Assembly: GCA_021731245.1 (NCBI GenBank)
Contig: JAKFXT010000019.1
Location: 1 to 55,153, forward strand
Length of the DNA stretch: 55,153 nt
Reading direction: 5' to 3'
Source of the DNA: Patescibacteria group bacterium
GTDB lineage: Bacteria > Patescibacteriota > Minisyncoccia > Phycocordibacterales > JAKFXT01
The notes beneath the pieces are model-generated. The model searched no databases. It saw nothing but the letters and a program-made list of their open reading frames with translations, and was not told where the DNA came from. Of the stretch, positions 47,613 to 55,153 are shown in pieces; positions within the stretch are counted from its first letter, which is position 1; each line of letters opens with the position of its first letter. Position numbers and translations under genes: made by a program.

Positions 47613-47637
47613 AAAAGCCGCCCTGGAAGCGGCTTTT
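47613..47637 (+). terminator. terminator of cassette gene F
   Basis: AAAAGCCGC (47613-47621) pairs perfectly with GCGGCTTTT (47629-47637) around CCTGGAA. It lies 13 bases after the stop codon. Confidence 0.8.
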
Positions 47638-47657
47638 GATATACTTAATTTAAATTT

Positions 47658-47705
47658 ATGAAAGAAGTAACGATTTATTGTGATGGCAGCGCTATAGGGA
47701 ACCCT
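47658..47705 (+). pseudogene. 5' remnant of a second RNase HI gene
   Basis: ATG 47658 opens KEVTIYCDGSAIGNP, which matches the intact RNase HI start (KEITIYCDGSAIGNPG) at 14 of 15 residues. About eleven of 45 bases differ, nearly all at third codon positions. After codon 16 similarity stops abruptly and the frame runs through unrelated sequence to TGA at 47808-47810. The catalytic Asp codon is kept, but nothing else of the enzyme remains. The silent differences indicate that both copies were once under selection, so this is not a recent duplicate. Confidence 0.75.
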
Positions 47706-47710
47706 TGGTC

Positions 47711-47807
47711 TCCTTGGAAACCCACGGTTTTCCAACGAGCTTCGCTCTGCCTTCCTCCACGGGAAAACAGAACTAGTGTTTTCCCGACCCCTTTCCTGGT
47801 CCAGGAT
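47711..47807. repeat. hairpin-dense insert between broken and intact rnhA
   Basis: About 97 bases contain several small inverted repeats: TTGGAAAC with GTTTTCCAA (about 47718-47740), GAGC-TTC-GCTC, GGGAAAAC with GTTTTCCC (about 47761-47785, perfect 8 bp), and CCTGG-T-CCAGG (about 47795-47805). It is locally GC-rich compared with the flanks. It begins where the rnhA-like similarity ends. No transposase or known repeat is recognised. Confidence 0.5.
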
Positions 47808-47828
47808 TGATGTGTTTATATTTAATAT

Positions 47829-48527
47829 ATGAATTTTTCTAAAGAAATAACAATATACTGCGACGGTAGCGCCATCGGTAATCCTGGACCTGGGGGATGG
47901 GGGTCAGCTATTTTAATATTTCAAAATCGGGGAGGCAAAGTAGTAGAAGAAATTGGTGGGTTTGAAAAACACACAACTAATAACAGAATGGAAATTACCG
48001 CTGCAATTGAAGGCTTAAAAAAAGCCGTTAGAAATTCTGAAGTTACTGTAAAAACTGATTCACAATATTTAGTAAATGGAATTACTAAATGGGTTTTTGG
48101 TTGGCAGCGTAATGGTTGGAAGACAGCACAAAAGGGAGACGTTTTGAATAAAGAGTTATGGCAAGAATTAATGAAAGTGTCGGCGGATTTAGATGTGACA
48201 TGGGAGCATGTGAAAGCGCACTCAGGTATAACCATGAATGAAAGAGTAGATAAAATAGCCAATGGTTTTGCACGAGGAGAAAAAATAAAATTATATAAAG
48301 GAGGAGACAAGGACTACAAAACTTTCTTGGAGGGTGAACCAAAAGCGAGGGCTACTTCAGGAAGTGGCAAGGCATATTCCTATGTCTCTTTGGTTGGAGG
48401 AGAGGTAAAAACTCATAAAACTTGGAGCGAATGTGAAAAACGAGTAGCAGGGCAAAAGGCGAAGTTCAAAAAAGTTTTTAATAAAGAAGAAGAAGAGTCT
48501 CTAATAAAACAGTGGCAGATAAATTAA
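47829..48527 (+). CDS. rnhA: ribonuclease HI with C-terminal hybrid-binding domain
   Basis: Cleaves RNA in RNA/DNA hybrids. The 232 residues contain all catalytic acids: Asp in YCDGSAIGNPGPGGWG, Glu in NNRMEITAAIEGL, Asp in VKTDSQYLVNGI and Asp in NERVDKIANGFA. After about residue 150 a linker leads to YSYVSLVGGEVKTHKTWSEC and ECEKRVAGQKAKFKKVF. These match the caulimovirus-viroplasmin/RNase H hybrid-binding domain, normally at the N-terminus. TATATT (47817-47822) ends 6 bases before the ATG. comEC starts within its last codons. Confidence 0.92.
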   Translation: MNFSKEITIYCDGSAIGNPGPGGWGSAILIFQNRGGKVVEEIGGFEKHTTNNRMEITAAIEGLKKAVRNSEVTVKTDSQYLVNGITKWVFGWQRNGWKTAQKGDVLNKELWQELMKVSADLDVTWEHVKAHSGITMNERVDKIANGFARGEKIKLYKGGDKDYKTFLEGEPKARATSGSGKAYSYVSLVGGEVKTHKTWSECEKRVAGQKAKFKKVFNKEEEESLIKQWQIN

Positions 48528-50005
48528 GGAGCAAAATACTTTTATTATTGGTTTTAGGTTTTGTTTTGGGAGTTTTCTTCGCTTCTTTTATAGATATAAG
48601 TATATATTTGTACTTATTTGTATTTTTACTTTCATTCGGACTCATTGTTTTAGGAATCTTTCTAGAAAAAGAAAAAGCCAGAATTTATATTTTAGGCGCT
48701 CTTTTTATTTTTGCCCTTTCCCTTGGAGTTTTGCGATTTGATATTTCCAAGAGTAATTTAAATTCAAATTTGTTACCGAGTGGGAGCTCGTTTTTTGAAG
48801 GAGTTATTTCTGAGGAACCTGACTATAGAGAAAATACCACTCTACTGACTGTTTCTCTGTCTAAATTTGGTGAAGTGGAATCTAAAGAAAAAATCCTTGT
48901 GTTTACTGATGTCGGTGTTTCGTATAAATATGGAGAAAAAGTAAGTTTGTTTGGCGCACTTGAGAAGCCAGAAAATTTTGAGACAGACACGGGGCGTATT
49001 TTTGATTATAAAAACTATTTAAAAAAAGAAGGAATAAATTATATTTTAAGCCGGCCACATATTGAGATTGAGGAAGAACGTGAGGGAAATAAAATAAAGC
49101 AGGCCCTTTTTGATACCAAGAATGTTTTTGTGGAAAAATATGAAAAAGTAATAAATGAACCAGAGTCATCTTTGCTCGGGGGACTTTTACTTGGACTAAA
49201 GCAGGGCTTAGGAAAAGAGTGGAGTGATATTTTGCGAAACGCAGGCATTATTCATATTGTTGTTCTCTCTGGTTATAACATTACGATTGTCGCACAATTT
49301 CTGATGAAACTTTTTGGGTTTTTACAATTACGTTATCGCTTGTCTTTAGGAATTATTTCTATAATAGCTTTTGCAGTGATGACCGGGGGCTCTGCGACGG
49401 TGGTAAGGGCGTCTCTAATGGCTTTGATAGTATTGCTTGCGGAGTTTATAAGACGAAAATACGATGTTACTCGTGCGCTTATTTTGGCAGGAGTTTTGAT
49501 GGTGTTTCAAAACCCGCAAATTTTAGTTTTTGATTTATCTTTTCAGCTTTCATTCTTAGCAACGGTCGGACTTATTTATGTTTCTCCAATTATTGAAAAA
49601 TATTTAAGGATTATTCCGGAAAAGCTCGGCTTTAGAGAAATAATCACTGCAACAATTGCAACTCAGATATTTGTTTTGCCATTTTTACTCTATTCAATAG
49701 GCACCTTCTCATCAGTTTCGCTTATTGTAAATATTTTAGTTTTGCCAATAATCCCTTTCGCCATGCTCTTTGGTTTTCTTGCAGGCATATTTGGCTTTAT
49801 TTTTGCGCCAATCTCTATTCTATTTGGCTTTATAACTTATTGGTTATTAAATTACGCACTCTCCACTGCAAAGTTTTTTGGAGAATTGCCGTTTGCCGCT
49901 TACACTGTCCCACAGTTTTCCGCGGTACTAATGTTTATTTTGTACGCAATATTAATTTCCGGAATATTTTATTGGTATAAAAGGAATGCCGCGACCACAA
50001 GATAG
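48512..50005 (+). CDS. comEC: ComEC/Rec2 DNA-uptake channel, membrane part only
   Basis: Carries single-stranded DNA across the inner membrane in natural transformation. The 497 residues start with two or three helices (about 10-80), then an OB-like outer domain (ISEEPDYRENTTLLTVSLSKF...). The Competence domain with eight or so helices from about residue 225 follows, with family sequences GLLLGLKQGL, HIVVLSGYNITIV, TGGSATVVRASLMALI and FDLSFQLSFLATVGLI. It lacks the C-terminal metallo-beta-lactamase domain of full ComEC; that domain is a separate gene at 50967. GTG start overlaps rnhA by 16 bases. The stop lies inside a GC hairpin. Confidence 0.92.
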   Translation: MADKLRSKILLLLVLGFVLGVFFASFIDISIYLYLFVFLLSFGLIVLGIFLEKEKARIYILGALFIFALSLGVLRFDISKSNLNSNLLPSGSSFFEGVISEEPDYRENTTLLTVSLSKFGEVESKEKILVFTDVGVSYKYGEKVSLFGALEKPENFETDTGRIFDYKNYLKKEGINYILSRPHIEIEEEREGNKIKQALFDTKNVFVEKYEKVINEPESSLLGGLLLGLKQGLGKEWSDILRNAGIIHIVVLSGYNITIVAQFLMKLFGFLQLRYRLSLGIISIIAFAVMTGGSATVVRASLMALIVLLAEFIRRKYDVTRALILAGVLMVFQNPQILVFDLSFQLSFLATVGLIYVSPIIEKYLRIIPEKLGFREIITATIATQIFVLPFLLYSIGTFSSVSLIVNILVLPIIPFAMLFGFLAGIFGFIFAPISILFGFITYWLLNYALSTAKFFGELPFAAYTVPQFSAVLMFILYAILISGIFYWYKRNAATTR

Positions 50006-50018
50006 TTTTGGTCGCGGC
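49988..50018. terminator. shared hairpin between comEC and cassette gene G
   Basis: GCCGCGACCA (49988-49997) pairs perfectly with TGGTCGCGGC (50009-50018). It spans the comEC stop codon and touches the stop codon of the opposite gene, so it can terminate both convergent transcripts. TAAATTTT follows on the plus strand. Confidence 0.75.
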
Positions 50019-50275
50019 TAAATTTTCCTGTTCTCTTTTTTTCCTTTGAAACTTTTTCTCTCGGCTTTGTGCGTCTGAATAAGCTGATAGATAATTCTCT
50101 CTAATTGCCCGAAGGTGCTTACGGGATTGAGAGATCTCACCTTTGCTTCCTCGCAGAGCTTTTCCAGCTCTTCATCGTTTAAGCTCTCCAGGTGATCGCG
50201 TAAACGATTGGAGAAGGCCTCAAAATGGTCTGGCCCTTCGATCCAGCTTTTCAGCCGTCGAGCAAATGTACTCAT
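50018..50275 (-). CDS. small cassette-type gene G, unknown function
   Basis: Not recognised. The 85-residue product is a charged, probably all-helical protein (SNRLRDHLESLNDEELEKL, GQLERIIYQLIQTHKAERK) with a basic tail. A classical promoter lies on the minus strand: TTGACT (50326-50331), 17 bases, TAATCT (50303-50308). GAAAGGAG is 6 bases before the ATG. 29 of 60 bases are G or C in row 50161-50220. It separates the two halves of the comEC function. Confidence 0.6.
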   Translation of the reverse strand: MSTFARRLKSWIEGPDHFEAFSNRLRDHLESLNDEELEKLCEEAKVRSLNPVSTFGQLERIIYQLIQTHKAERKSFKGKKENRKI

Positions 50276-50327
50276 TGGCGACTCCTTTCTTTTCCAAAAT
50301 GAAGATTATTTTAAATGTTATTTAAAG

Positions 50328-50918
50328 TCAATTTGTTTTCTTAAATCTTTCTTCTACAACTTCCCAATTTAGATTTGCTAGAAAAGCTTCAACATATTTA
50401 ACTTTCTCCGCTGGAACATAATCAACCATAAAGGCGTGTTCCCACATATCCATGGCCAAAAGTATTGGAAGTCCGGACATCTGCCCCAATTCATGATCAT
50501 TTACCCAGTATATGTGGGGAGTTTTGCCAATAGGATCGTAGGCAAGAATAGTCCAGCCAATGCCACGCATTAGCCCCACTGCTTTAAAGTGATTTATAAA
50601 TCCGTCCCAACTTTCATATTTCTCAATCAACACTTTTGAAAGTTCGCTGCCTGTATTAACTTCCTTAGCCCCTCCTTCAAATTGTTCAAAATAGTATTCG
50701 TGCATTCGCATACCGTTGAATTCAAATGGAAGTCGGCGCATTACTTCGCCTAGTGCATAAGAGTTCTTTTCAGAATCTTTTCGGAGTTCTGAGAGAGTTT
50801 CTCTTAGAGTGTTGGTAAATTTTACATAACCCTCATAGAGCTTGATATGAACCTCTACTTGCTTAGGAGAAATTCCTTTTAGCTCGGGAATGTTGAATTT
50901 TTTCGCCTCATATTTCAT
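50328..50918 (-). CDS. sod: Fe/Mn superoxide dismutase
   Basis: Converts superoxide to peroxide and oxygen. The 196 residues carry the four metal ligands: His in VEVHIKLYEGYV, His in GMRMHEYYF, and Asp and His in LAMDMWEHAFMVDY. Iron and manganese forms cannot be told apart reliably; GLMRGIGWTILAYD occupies the region that usually helps. No signal peptide, so it is cytoplasmic. With the oxygen-requiring desaturase it suggests the cell or its host meets oxygen. Confidence 0.95.
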   Translation of the reverse strand: MKYEAKKFNIPELKGISPKQVEVHIKLYEGYVKFTNTLRETLSELRKDSEKNSYALGEVMRRLPFEFNGMRMHEYYFEQFEGGAKEVNTGSELSKVLIEKYESWDGFINHFKAVGLMRGIGWTILAYDPIGKTPHIYWVNDHELGQMSGLPILLAMDMWEHAFMVDYVPAEKVKYVEAFLANLNWEVVEERFKKTN

Positions 50919-50966
50919 AAGTATTTTTGAATAGATTAATAAATTAATTGTACTATACTTTTTATA

Positions 50967-51842
50967 ATGGCTAAGTCCACTAAGGTTTTGCTTCTACTTG
51001 TCGGGGCTTTGATTGTATTTAACTTTTTCATTTGGCGGGCTACTTCTGCAGAAACCCCAAACTCAATTCTTAAAGTTTATTTTCTTGATATTGGTCAGGG
51101 AGATGCAACTTTTATCGAATCTCCAAACGGTAATCAGGTTTTGATTGATGGTGGCCGTACGGACAATAAAGTTTTGCGTGAGCTCGGTGAAGTTATGAGT
51201 CCACTCGATAGAGAAATTGATGTGATTATTGCAACGCATCCTGACGCTGATCATATTGGGGGGCTTCCAGAAGTTTTAAAACGATTTAGAGTAGAAAATT
51301 ATATTGATTCGGGAAATATGGGCAAGAACACGCAGATATTTAATACTCTAACTGCAATTGTAAAAGAAAAAGATGATAGCGGAATGAATTATCTTTTAGC
51401 TAAGAGAGGAGACAGAATTATTCTTGATGCAGAAAAGCAGATTTATTTAGATATTCTGTATCCGGACAAAGACGTGACTTATGTAGAAAGTAATGACGCT
51501 TCAATTGTCGTGAAATTATCATACGGGAAAACATGCTTCATTATGAGTGGGGATGCTTTTCAGGATATTGAGCGCCATGTTTCTAATATTGAAAAAAACA
51601 ACTTGGATTGTGATGTTTTGAAAACGGGCCACCATGGCTCTCGCACTTCAACTGGGGAGCAGTGGGTTGGTTTTGTTTCACCAAAGTATGCAGTTATTTC
51701 AGCGGGTAAAGATAATTCTTACGGCCACCCGCACAAAGAAGTAACAAACATTTTAGAAAAATTTGGAGTGAAAATTCTTCGTACAGATGAAAGTGGAAGA
51801 ATTGAAATTTATTCCGATGGGGGCGGGGTTTATCTAAGATAA
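50967..51842 (+). CDS. ComEC-type metallo-beta-lactamase-fold protein
   Basis: The 291-residue product has an N-terminal membrane helix (about 6-24) and a metallo-beta-lactamase fold: YFLDIGQGDATFIESPNG, IDGGRTDN, the metal motif ATHPDADHIGG, SGDAF and KTGHHGSRTST. This is the separated C-terminal domain of full-length ComEC, thought to degrade one strand during uptake. The membrane anchor may place it outside the membrane beside the channel. TATACT (50954-50959) ends 7 bases before the ATG. Confidence 0.9.
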   Translation: MAKSTKVLLLLVGALIVFNFFIWRATSAETPNSILKVYFLDIGQGDATFIESPNGNQVLIDGGRTDNKVLRELGEVMSPLDREIDVIIATHPDADHIGGLPEVLKRFRVENYIDSGNMGKNTQIFNTLTAIVKEKDDSGMNYLLAKRGDRIILDAEKQIYLDILYPDKDVTYVESNDASIVVKLSYGKTCFIMSGDAFQDIERHVSNIEKNNLDCDVLKTGHHGSRTSTGEQWVGFVSPKYAVISAGKDNSYGHPHKEVTNILEKFGVKILRTDESGRIEIYSDGGGVYLR

Positions 51843-51880
51843 AAAACTATTCCCTTATTCGTGCGAATAAGGGAATAGTT
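51843..51880. terminator. 18-bp hairpin between convergent genes
   Basis: AAACTATTCCCTTATTCG (51843-51860) pairs perfectly with 51863-51880 around TG. It lies directly after the stop of the plus-strand gene and 30 bases from the rpmB stop, and can serve both directions. Confidence 0.8.
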
Positions 51881-51910
51881 TAAAGAGAGCATTTGAAATT
51901 GATGTTTGTT

Positions 51911-52153
51911 TTAGAAAATACCTGCTTTCTTGAGAGTGGCGTAGGCGCCATTCTTATTTATTGTCTTAATTGCTTGAGTTGAAATATTCAAAGTGAAGGT
52001 CTTATTGAGTTCAGGGACGAAAATACGCTTCTTTTTTATATTTGGGTAGCGACGAGAATTACCACAAGGGTTAAATTGGGTTGCACGAGTTCTGTTGGAG
52101 TAGCGTCCTCCAACTAGTGAGCCTTTTTGAGTTATGTCGCAAACTTTTGCCAT
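51911..52153 (-). CDS. rpmB: 50S ribosomal protein bL28
   Basis: The 80-residue product has the L28 start AKVCDITQKGSLVGGRYSNR and the RRYPNIKKKRIFVPELNKTF core, then STQAIKTINKNG. It is part of the large subunit near the peptidyl-transferase side. No ribosome site precedes the ATG; the upstream stretch is A/T-only (TTTAATTTAAACAA). It is divergent from the M50 protease gene. Confidence 0.94.
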   Translation of the reverse strand: MAKVCDITQKGSLVGGRYSNRTRATQFNPCGNSRRYPNIKKKRIFVPELNKTFTLNISTQAIKTINKNGAYATLKKAGIF

Positions 52154-52219
52154 TTGTTTAAATTAAAAAAACGGGTTTCATACCGCTATTCCGGCATATG
52201 TTATCATACCTTTACCTAT

Positions 52220-52843
52220 ATGCAAGGAGACGTTTTAACAATAGTATTCCAAGTCGCGATACTAGTTTTTTCTGTTGTTTTGCACGAATTAGCTCACGGT
52301 TACGCAGCTAGTTACTATGGAGATCCAACAGCAAAGCTTGCAGGGCGTCTCACTATGAACCCAGTAAGCCACATTGACCCGTTCGGCTCAATTATTTTGC
52401 CCGCTATTATGGCCATGCTTCCGGGAGGAGTCATCTTGGGTTGGGCAAAACCTGTGCCATATAATCCATATAATTTGAAAGGGCGTTTCGCTGAAACTGT
52501 TGTGACAGGAGCGGGGATAATGACCAACTTACTTTTGGCTTTAATCTTTGGACTCATTTTGCGTTTTGGGGGAGCGAGTTTGGGAGAAGGATTCACATCC
52601 TTAGCTGTCTATATTGTTCTTATAAATCTACTTCTGGCTATATTTAACGCAGTACCAATACCACCCCTTGATGGCTCTAAGGTTCTTTCTACAATTTTAC
52701 CTTTTCAGTATCGCAGAGTATTGGACTCACTTGAGAGATGGGGGTTTGTAATTTTGATAGGATTTGTATTTTTTGGTTGGCAGTTTCTTTCTCCAATCAT
52801 ATACGCTTTGTTTGAATTAATAGTGGGTATTTCTATAAGGTAA
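52220..52843 (+). CDS. M50 (site-2-protease-like) intramembrane metalloprotease
   Basis: The 207-residue product has about five membrane helices. The zinc site is VVLHELAHGYAASYYGDP (HExxH) in the first helix with the third ligand Asp in VPIPPLDGSKVL. NPVSHIDPFGSIILP and GWAKPVPYNP are the standard YwhC/SpoIVFB-like blocks. There is no PDZ domain. I start at ATG 52220; the longer frame begins inside the rpmB region. TGTTATCAT (52199-52207) lies 12 bases before it. Confidence 0.92.
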   Translation: MQGDVLTIVFQVAILVFSVVLHELAHGYAASYYGDPTAKLAGRLTMNPVSHIDPFGSIILPAIMAMLPGGVILGWAKPVPYNPYNLKGRFAETVVTGAGIMTNLLLALIFGLILRFGGASLGEGFTSLAVYIVLINLLLAIFNAVPIPPLDGSKVLSTILPFQYRRVLDSLERWGFVILIGFVFFGWQFLSPIIYALFELIVGISIR

Positions 52844-52929
52844 TACCCGCCCCCAATATTCTTGCACTGTAGAGATGTATATAGTAGAGTGTTGCGACAA
52901 AGAGCTTAGGGCTCGATTTTAATTTAAGG

Positions 52930-53346
52930 ATGTCAACAATCAATCAATTAATAAAGAAGAATCGCAAAACTCCTCGTCGCAAAACAAAGACGACGGCTCT
53001 AAGTCGTGGTTTTAACTATGTTAAAAACAGACCGATGTTTTACCCTAGTCCATTTAAAAGAGGGGTGTGCGTAAAGGTAACAACAAAGACTCCAAAGAAG
53101 CCAAACTCCGCTATTAGAAAAATTGCTCGTGTGCGTCTTACTAATGGAATGGAAGTAACTGCTTATATTCCAGGAGAAGGACACAATCTTCAAGAACACT
53201 CTGTAGTATTGCTCCGCGGTGGTCGCGTAAAGGATATCGGTCTACGCTACACTATTGTTCGTGGAGTATTGGATACACAAGGAATTGATAAACGCCGTGT
53301 TTCTCGCAGTCGTTACGGAACAAAACTTCCTAAGGCTGGAAAATAA
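52930..53346 (+). CDS. rpsL: 30S ribosomal protein uS12
   Basis: Decoding-centre protein. The 138 residues include [14 protein letters not shown], the [38 protein letters not shown] core and [18 protein letters not shown]. The Lys in TPKKPNSA, which carries streptomycin resistance when mutated, is the sensitive-type Lys. It is first of rpsL-rpsG-fusA (the str cluster). A TATAGT (52880-52885) about 45 bases upstream could be the promoter. Confidence 0.97.
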   Translation: MSTINQLIKKNRKTPRRKTKTTALSRGFNYVKNRPMFYPSPFKRGVCVKVTTKTPKKPNSAIRKIARVRLTNGMEVTAYIPGEGHNLQEHSVVLLRGGRVKDIGLRYTIVRGVLDTQGIDKRRVSRSRYGTKLPKAGK

Positions 53347-53362
53347 TTTTAAATATTAAAGT

Positions 53363-53833
53363 ATGCGAAGAAAATTAAACATAAAAAGAGTCAAACCACT
53401 AGAAATCGTCTATGGTTCAGAGCAAATTGGGAAATTCATTAATTACATAATGAAAGATGGAAAAAAGAGCACTGCTCGTAAGGTTGTTTATGATGCGCTT
53501 GATATAGTGAAAGAAAAAGCCAAGGTAGAAAACCCATTGGAAATTTTCCAAACAGCCATGTCTAACATTTCTCCAAATATGGAAGTACGTTCTCGTCGTG
53601 TGGGAGGCGCCAACTATCAAGTGCCTCGTGAAGTGCGTCCAGAGCGAAAGCAAGCTCTCGCGTTCCGTTGGATTATTGAAGCGGCTTCAAACAAAAAAGG
53701 AAAACCAATGAGTGTAAAACTTGCTGATGAAATTCTCGCTGCTTCAAAAAATGAAGGAGAAGCTATGAAGAAAAGAGAAAATACTCACAGAATGGCGGAA
53801 GCTAACAAAGCTTTTGCTCACTTCGCTTGGTAA
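53363..53833 (+). CDS. rpsG: 30S ribosomal protein uS7
   Basis: Head-assembly protein that binds the 3' domain of 16S rRNA. The 156 residues show [67 protein letters not shown] and [19 protein letters not shown], all standard. It lies 16 bases after rpsL, with no Shine-Dalgarno sequence. Confidence 0.97.
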   Translation: MRRKLNIKRVKPLEIVYGSEQIGKFINYIMKDGKKSTARKVVYDALDIVKEKAKVENPLEIFQTAMSNISPNMEVRSRRVGGANYQVPREVRPERKQALAFRWIIEAASNKKGKPMSVKLADEILAASKNEGEAMKKRENTHRMAEANKAFAHFAW

Positions 53834-53869
53834 GATTACTTTAACTTTTAATAAGTTCTTTATTGTTTT

Positions 53870-55153
53870 ATGAATCGCGACTACCCACTAGAAAAAGTTA
53901 GAAATTTCGGAATTATAGCTCACATTGATGCTGGGAAGACCACAACTTCCGAGCGTATTCTGTATTACACAGGAATGACTCACAAGATTGGTGAAGTGCA
54001 CGAAGGTGAAACTGTAACCGACTGGATGGAACAAGAGCGTGAACGTGGAATTACTATTACTGCCGCTGCCATTACTTGTTTCTGGAATAAAACAGATGAT
54101 CCAGAAAAGAAGGACATGTTTCGTTTCAATATTATTGATACCCCAGGTCACATTGATTTTACAGTGGAGGTAAAACGCTCACTTCGTGTTTTGGATGGAG
54201 CTGTTGTGGTGTTTGATGGAGTTGCAGGCGTTGAGCCACAATCAGAAACAAATTGGCGCTATGCTGACGAGGCTTCTGTGCCACGTATTTGTTTTATAAA
54301 TAAATTAGACAGAACGGGTGCCTCTTTTGAAAAATCATACGCGTCCATCCTTGATAGATTGAACAAAAATGCAATTAGAATGCAGATTCCAATTGGTTTG
54401 GAAGATAAGCATGAAGGAGTAATAGATCTTTTGAAAATGAAGAGCTATCACTTTGAAGGAGAAATGGGAATGAAAATTGTAGAAGGAGAAATCCCAGCCG
54501 AACTCATGGAAGAAGCTAAGAAATATCGTCATGAGCTTGTAGAAAAGATTGTTGAGAACGATGACGTTGCAATGAATGAATATTTGGAAGGAAAAGAAAT
54601 TTCAATTGAGAGACTGAAAGCCCTTTTGCGTAAAGCGGTTATTGGAAACAAGATTTTCCCAGTTTATACAGGCTCTGCTTTGAAAAATAAAGGTGTGCAA
54701 TTGGTGCTTGATGCTGTTTCCGATTATCTTCCTAGTCCACTTGATCTACCCCCTGTTAAAGGAAAAAATCCTGATACAGGAGAAGAAATATTTCGCAGTG
54801 CAAGTGATGCGGACCCGTTCTGCGCTCTCGCTTTCAAACTTCAAGCTGATCCATTCGTAGGACAACTTACATTCTTCCGAGTTTATTCTGGAACAATTGA
54901 AGCCGGTTCATATATTTATAATTCAACAACAGGAGAAAAAGAGCGCTTGGGACGTATTGTGCGTTTGCAAGCGAATGAAAGAGAAGAAGTGAAAAAAGTT
55001 TTTGCTGGAGAAATCGCAGCAGCTGTAGGACTAAAAAGCGCTCGCACCTCACACACCTTTTCTGATGAAAATAATCCTATAGTACTTGAAGAAATCAAAT
55101 TCCCAGAACCAGTTATATCTTTGCGCATTGAACCAAAGACAAAAGCTGACCAA
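53870..55153 (+). CDS. fusA: elongation factor G, cut by the window edge
   Basis: Translocation GTPase. The 428 codons visible begin with [20 protein letters not shown] (G1) and continue with the RERGITI switch [16 protein letters not shown] (G3), [12 protein letters not shown] (G4) and the [10 protein letters not shown] region. Domain II with [20 protein letters not shown] and the start of domain III follow. The frame is open at the right edge, so about 270 residues are missing from view. ATG 53870 is 36 bases after rpsG, with no ribosome site; it is part of the same cluster. Confidence 0.97.
   Translation, partial: MNRDYPLEKVRNFGIIAHIDAGKTTTSERILYYTGMTHKIGEVHEGETVTDWMEQERERGITITAAAITCFWNKTDDPEKKDMFRFNIIDTPGHIDFTVEVKRSLRVLDGAVVVFDGVAGVEPQSETNWRYADEASVPRICFINKLDRTGASFEKSYASILDRLNKNAIRMQIPIGLEDKHEGVIDLLKMKSYHFEGEMGMKIVEGEIPAELMEEAKKYRHELVEKIVENDDVAMNEYLEGKEISIERLKALLRKAVIGNKIFPVYTGSALKNKGVQLVLDAVSDYLPSPLDLPPVKGKNPDTGEEIFRSASDADPFCALAFKLQADPFVGQLTFFRVYSGTIEAGSYIYNSTTGEKERLGRIVRLQANEREEVKKVFAGEIAAAVGLKSARTSHTFSDENNPIVLEEIKFPEPVISLRIEPKTKADQ

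Noticed and set aside
1-55153. CRISPR array or Cas genes
   Set aside because: No regularly spaced direct repeats of 25-40 bases and no Cas motifs; the AT-rich repeats seen are hairpins.
1-55153. Recoded UGA (as in Gracilibacteria/Absconditabacteria)
   Set aside because: TGA works as an ordinary stop, for example at the end of the 38273 prepilin gene, and conserved proteins show no internal TGA codons.

Overview
The window looks like part of the small genome of a Candidate Phyla Radiation bacterium, most probably a Parcubacteria lineage close to Nomurabacteria/Campbellbacteria. This is inferred from gene content and style: AT-rich DNA, standard genetic code, very compact spacing, a full type IV pilus operon with split ComEC competence proteins, RNase Y, a short trigger factor, many small lineage-specific membrane proteins, and almost no biosynthetic genes. 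No database was searched.

Layout. 0-11.4 kb, mostly minus strand: rsmA, a UvrD-type helicase, a LysM/M23 cell-wall hydrolase (plus), comM, a DksA-like protein, pnp, a NYN-domain protein and rpsO. 11.4-16.9 kb: acetyltransferase, Xer-type recombinase, fatty-acid desaturase, exonuclease III, a 460-base hairpin-rich intergenic stretch that probably encodes a structured RNA, and the CCA-adding enzyme. 16.9-22.8 kb is the most unusual part. Four tRNA genes (Arg-TCG, Gly-GCC, Pro-TGG, Gly-TCC) each lie beside a small nuclease-like gene. Two of those genes use tRNA bases 8-10 as their stop codon, and tRNA-Pro runs straight into a cyclodipeptide synthase gene. A parS-like/DnaA-box cluster and yraN lie in the same stretch. 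23-33 kb: HU, RNase Y, ClpP, a TrmB-like regulator, a trigger factor without its PPIase domain, pyrophosphatase and NusA. 33-40.4 kb: type IV pilus operon (pilB, pilC and three prepilin-like genes). 40.4-55.2 kb: CooC/MinD-like ATPase, Fur, YibE/F, tpiA, pgk, HIT, RecJ, RNase HI with an upstream broken copy, split ComEC, superoxide dismutase, L28, an M50 protease, and the rpsL-rpsG-fusA cluster running off the right edge.

Two architectures of expression coexist. About twenty ordinary genes have an extended -10 box (TGnTAnnnT type) ending only 6-9 bases before the start codon and no Shine-Dalgarno sequence, which predicts leaderless mRNAs. Seven small unrecognised genes scattered singly or in a pair (13677, 23464, 27404, 27969, 40477, 47348, 50018) instead carry strong GGAG-type ribosome sites. 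Several of these also have -35/-10 promoters, private GC-rich hairpin terminators and clearly higher G+C. They look like a distinct class of inserted cassette genes.

Functionally, the pilus operon, ComEC channel, ComEC-type metallo-beta-lactamase protein, ComM, RecJ and the UvrD-type helicase together suggest natural DNA uptake and recombination. The tRNA/nuclease/cyclodipeptide-synthase cluster suggests selfish nuclease genes settled at tRNA genes, with one tRNA and the tRNA-consuming synthase placed on one transcript.
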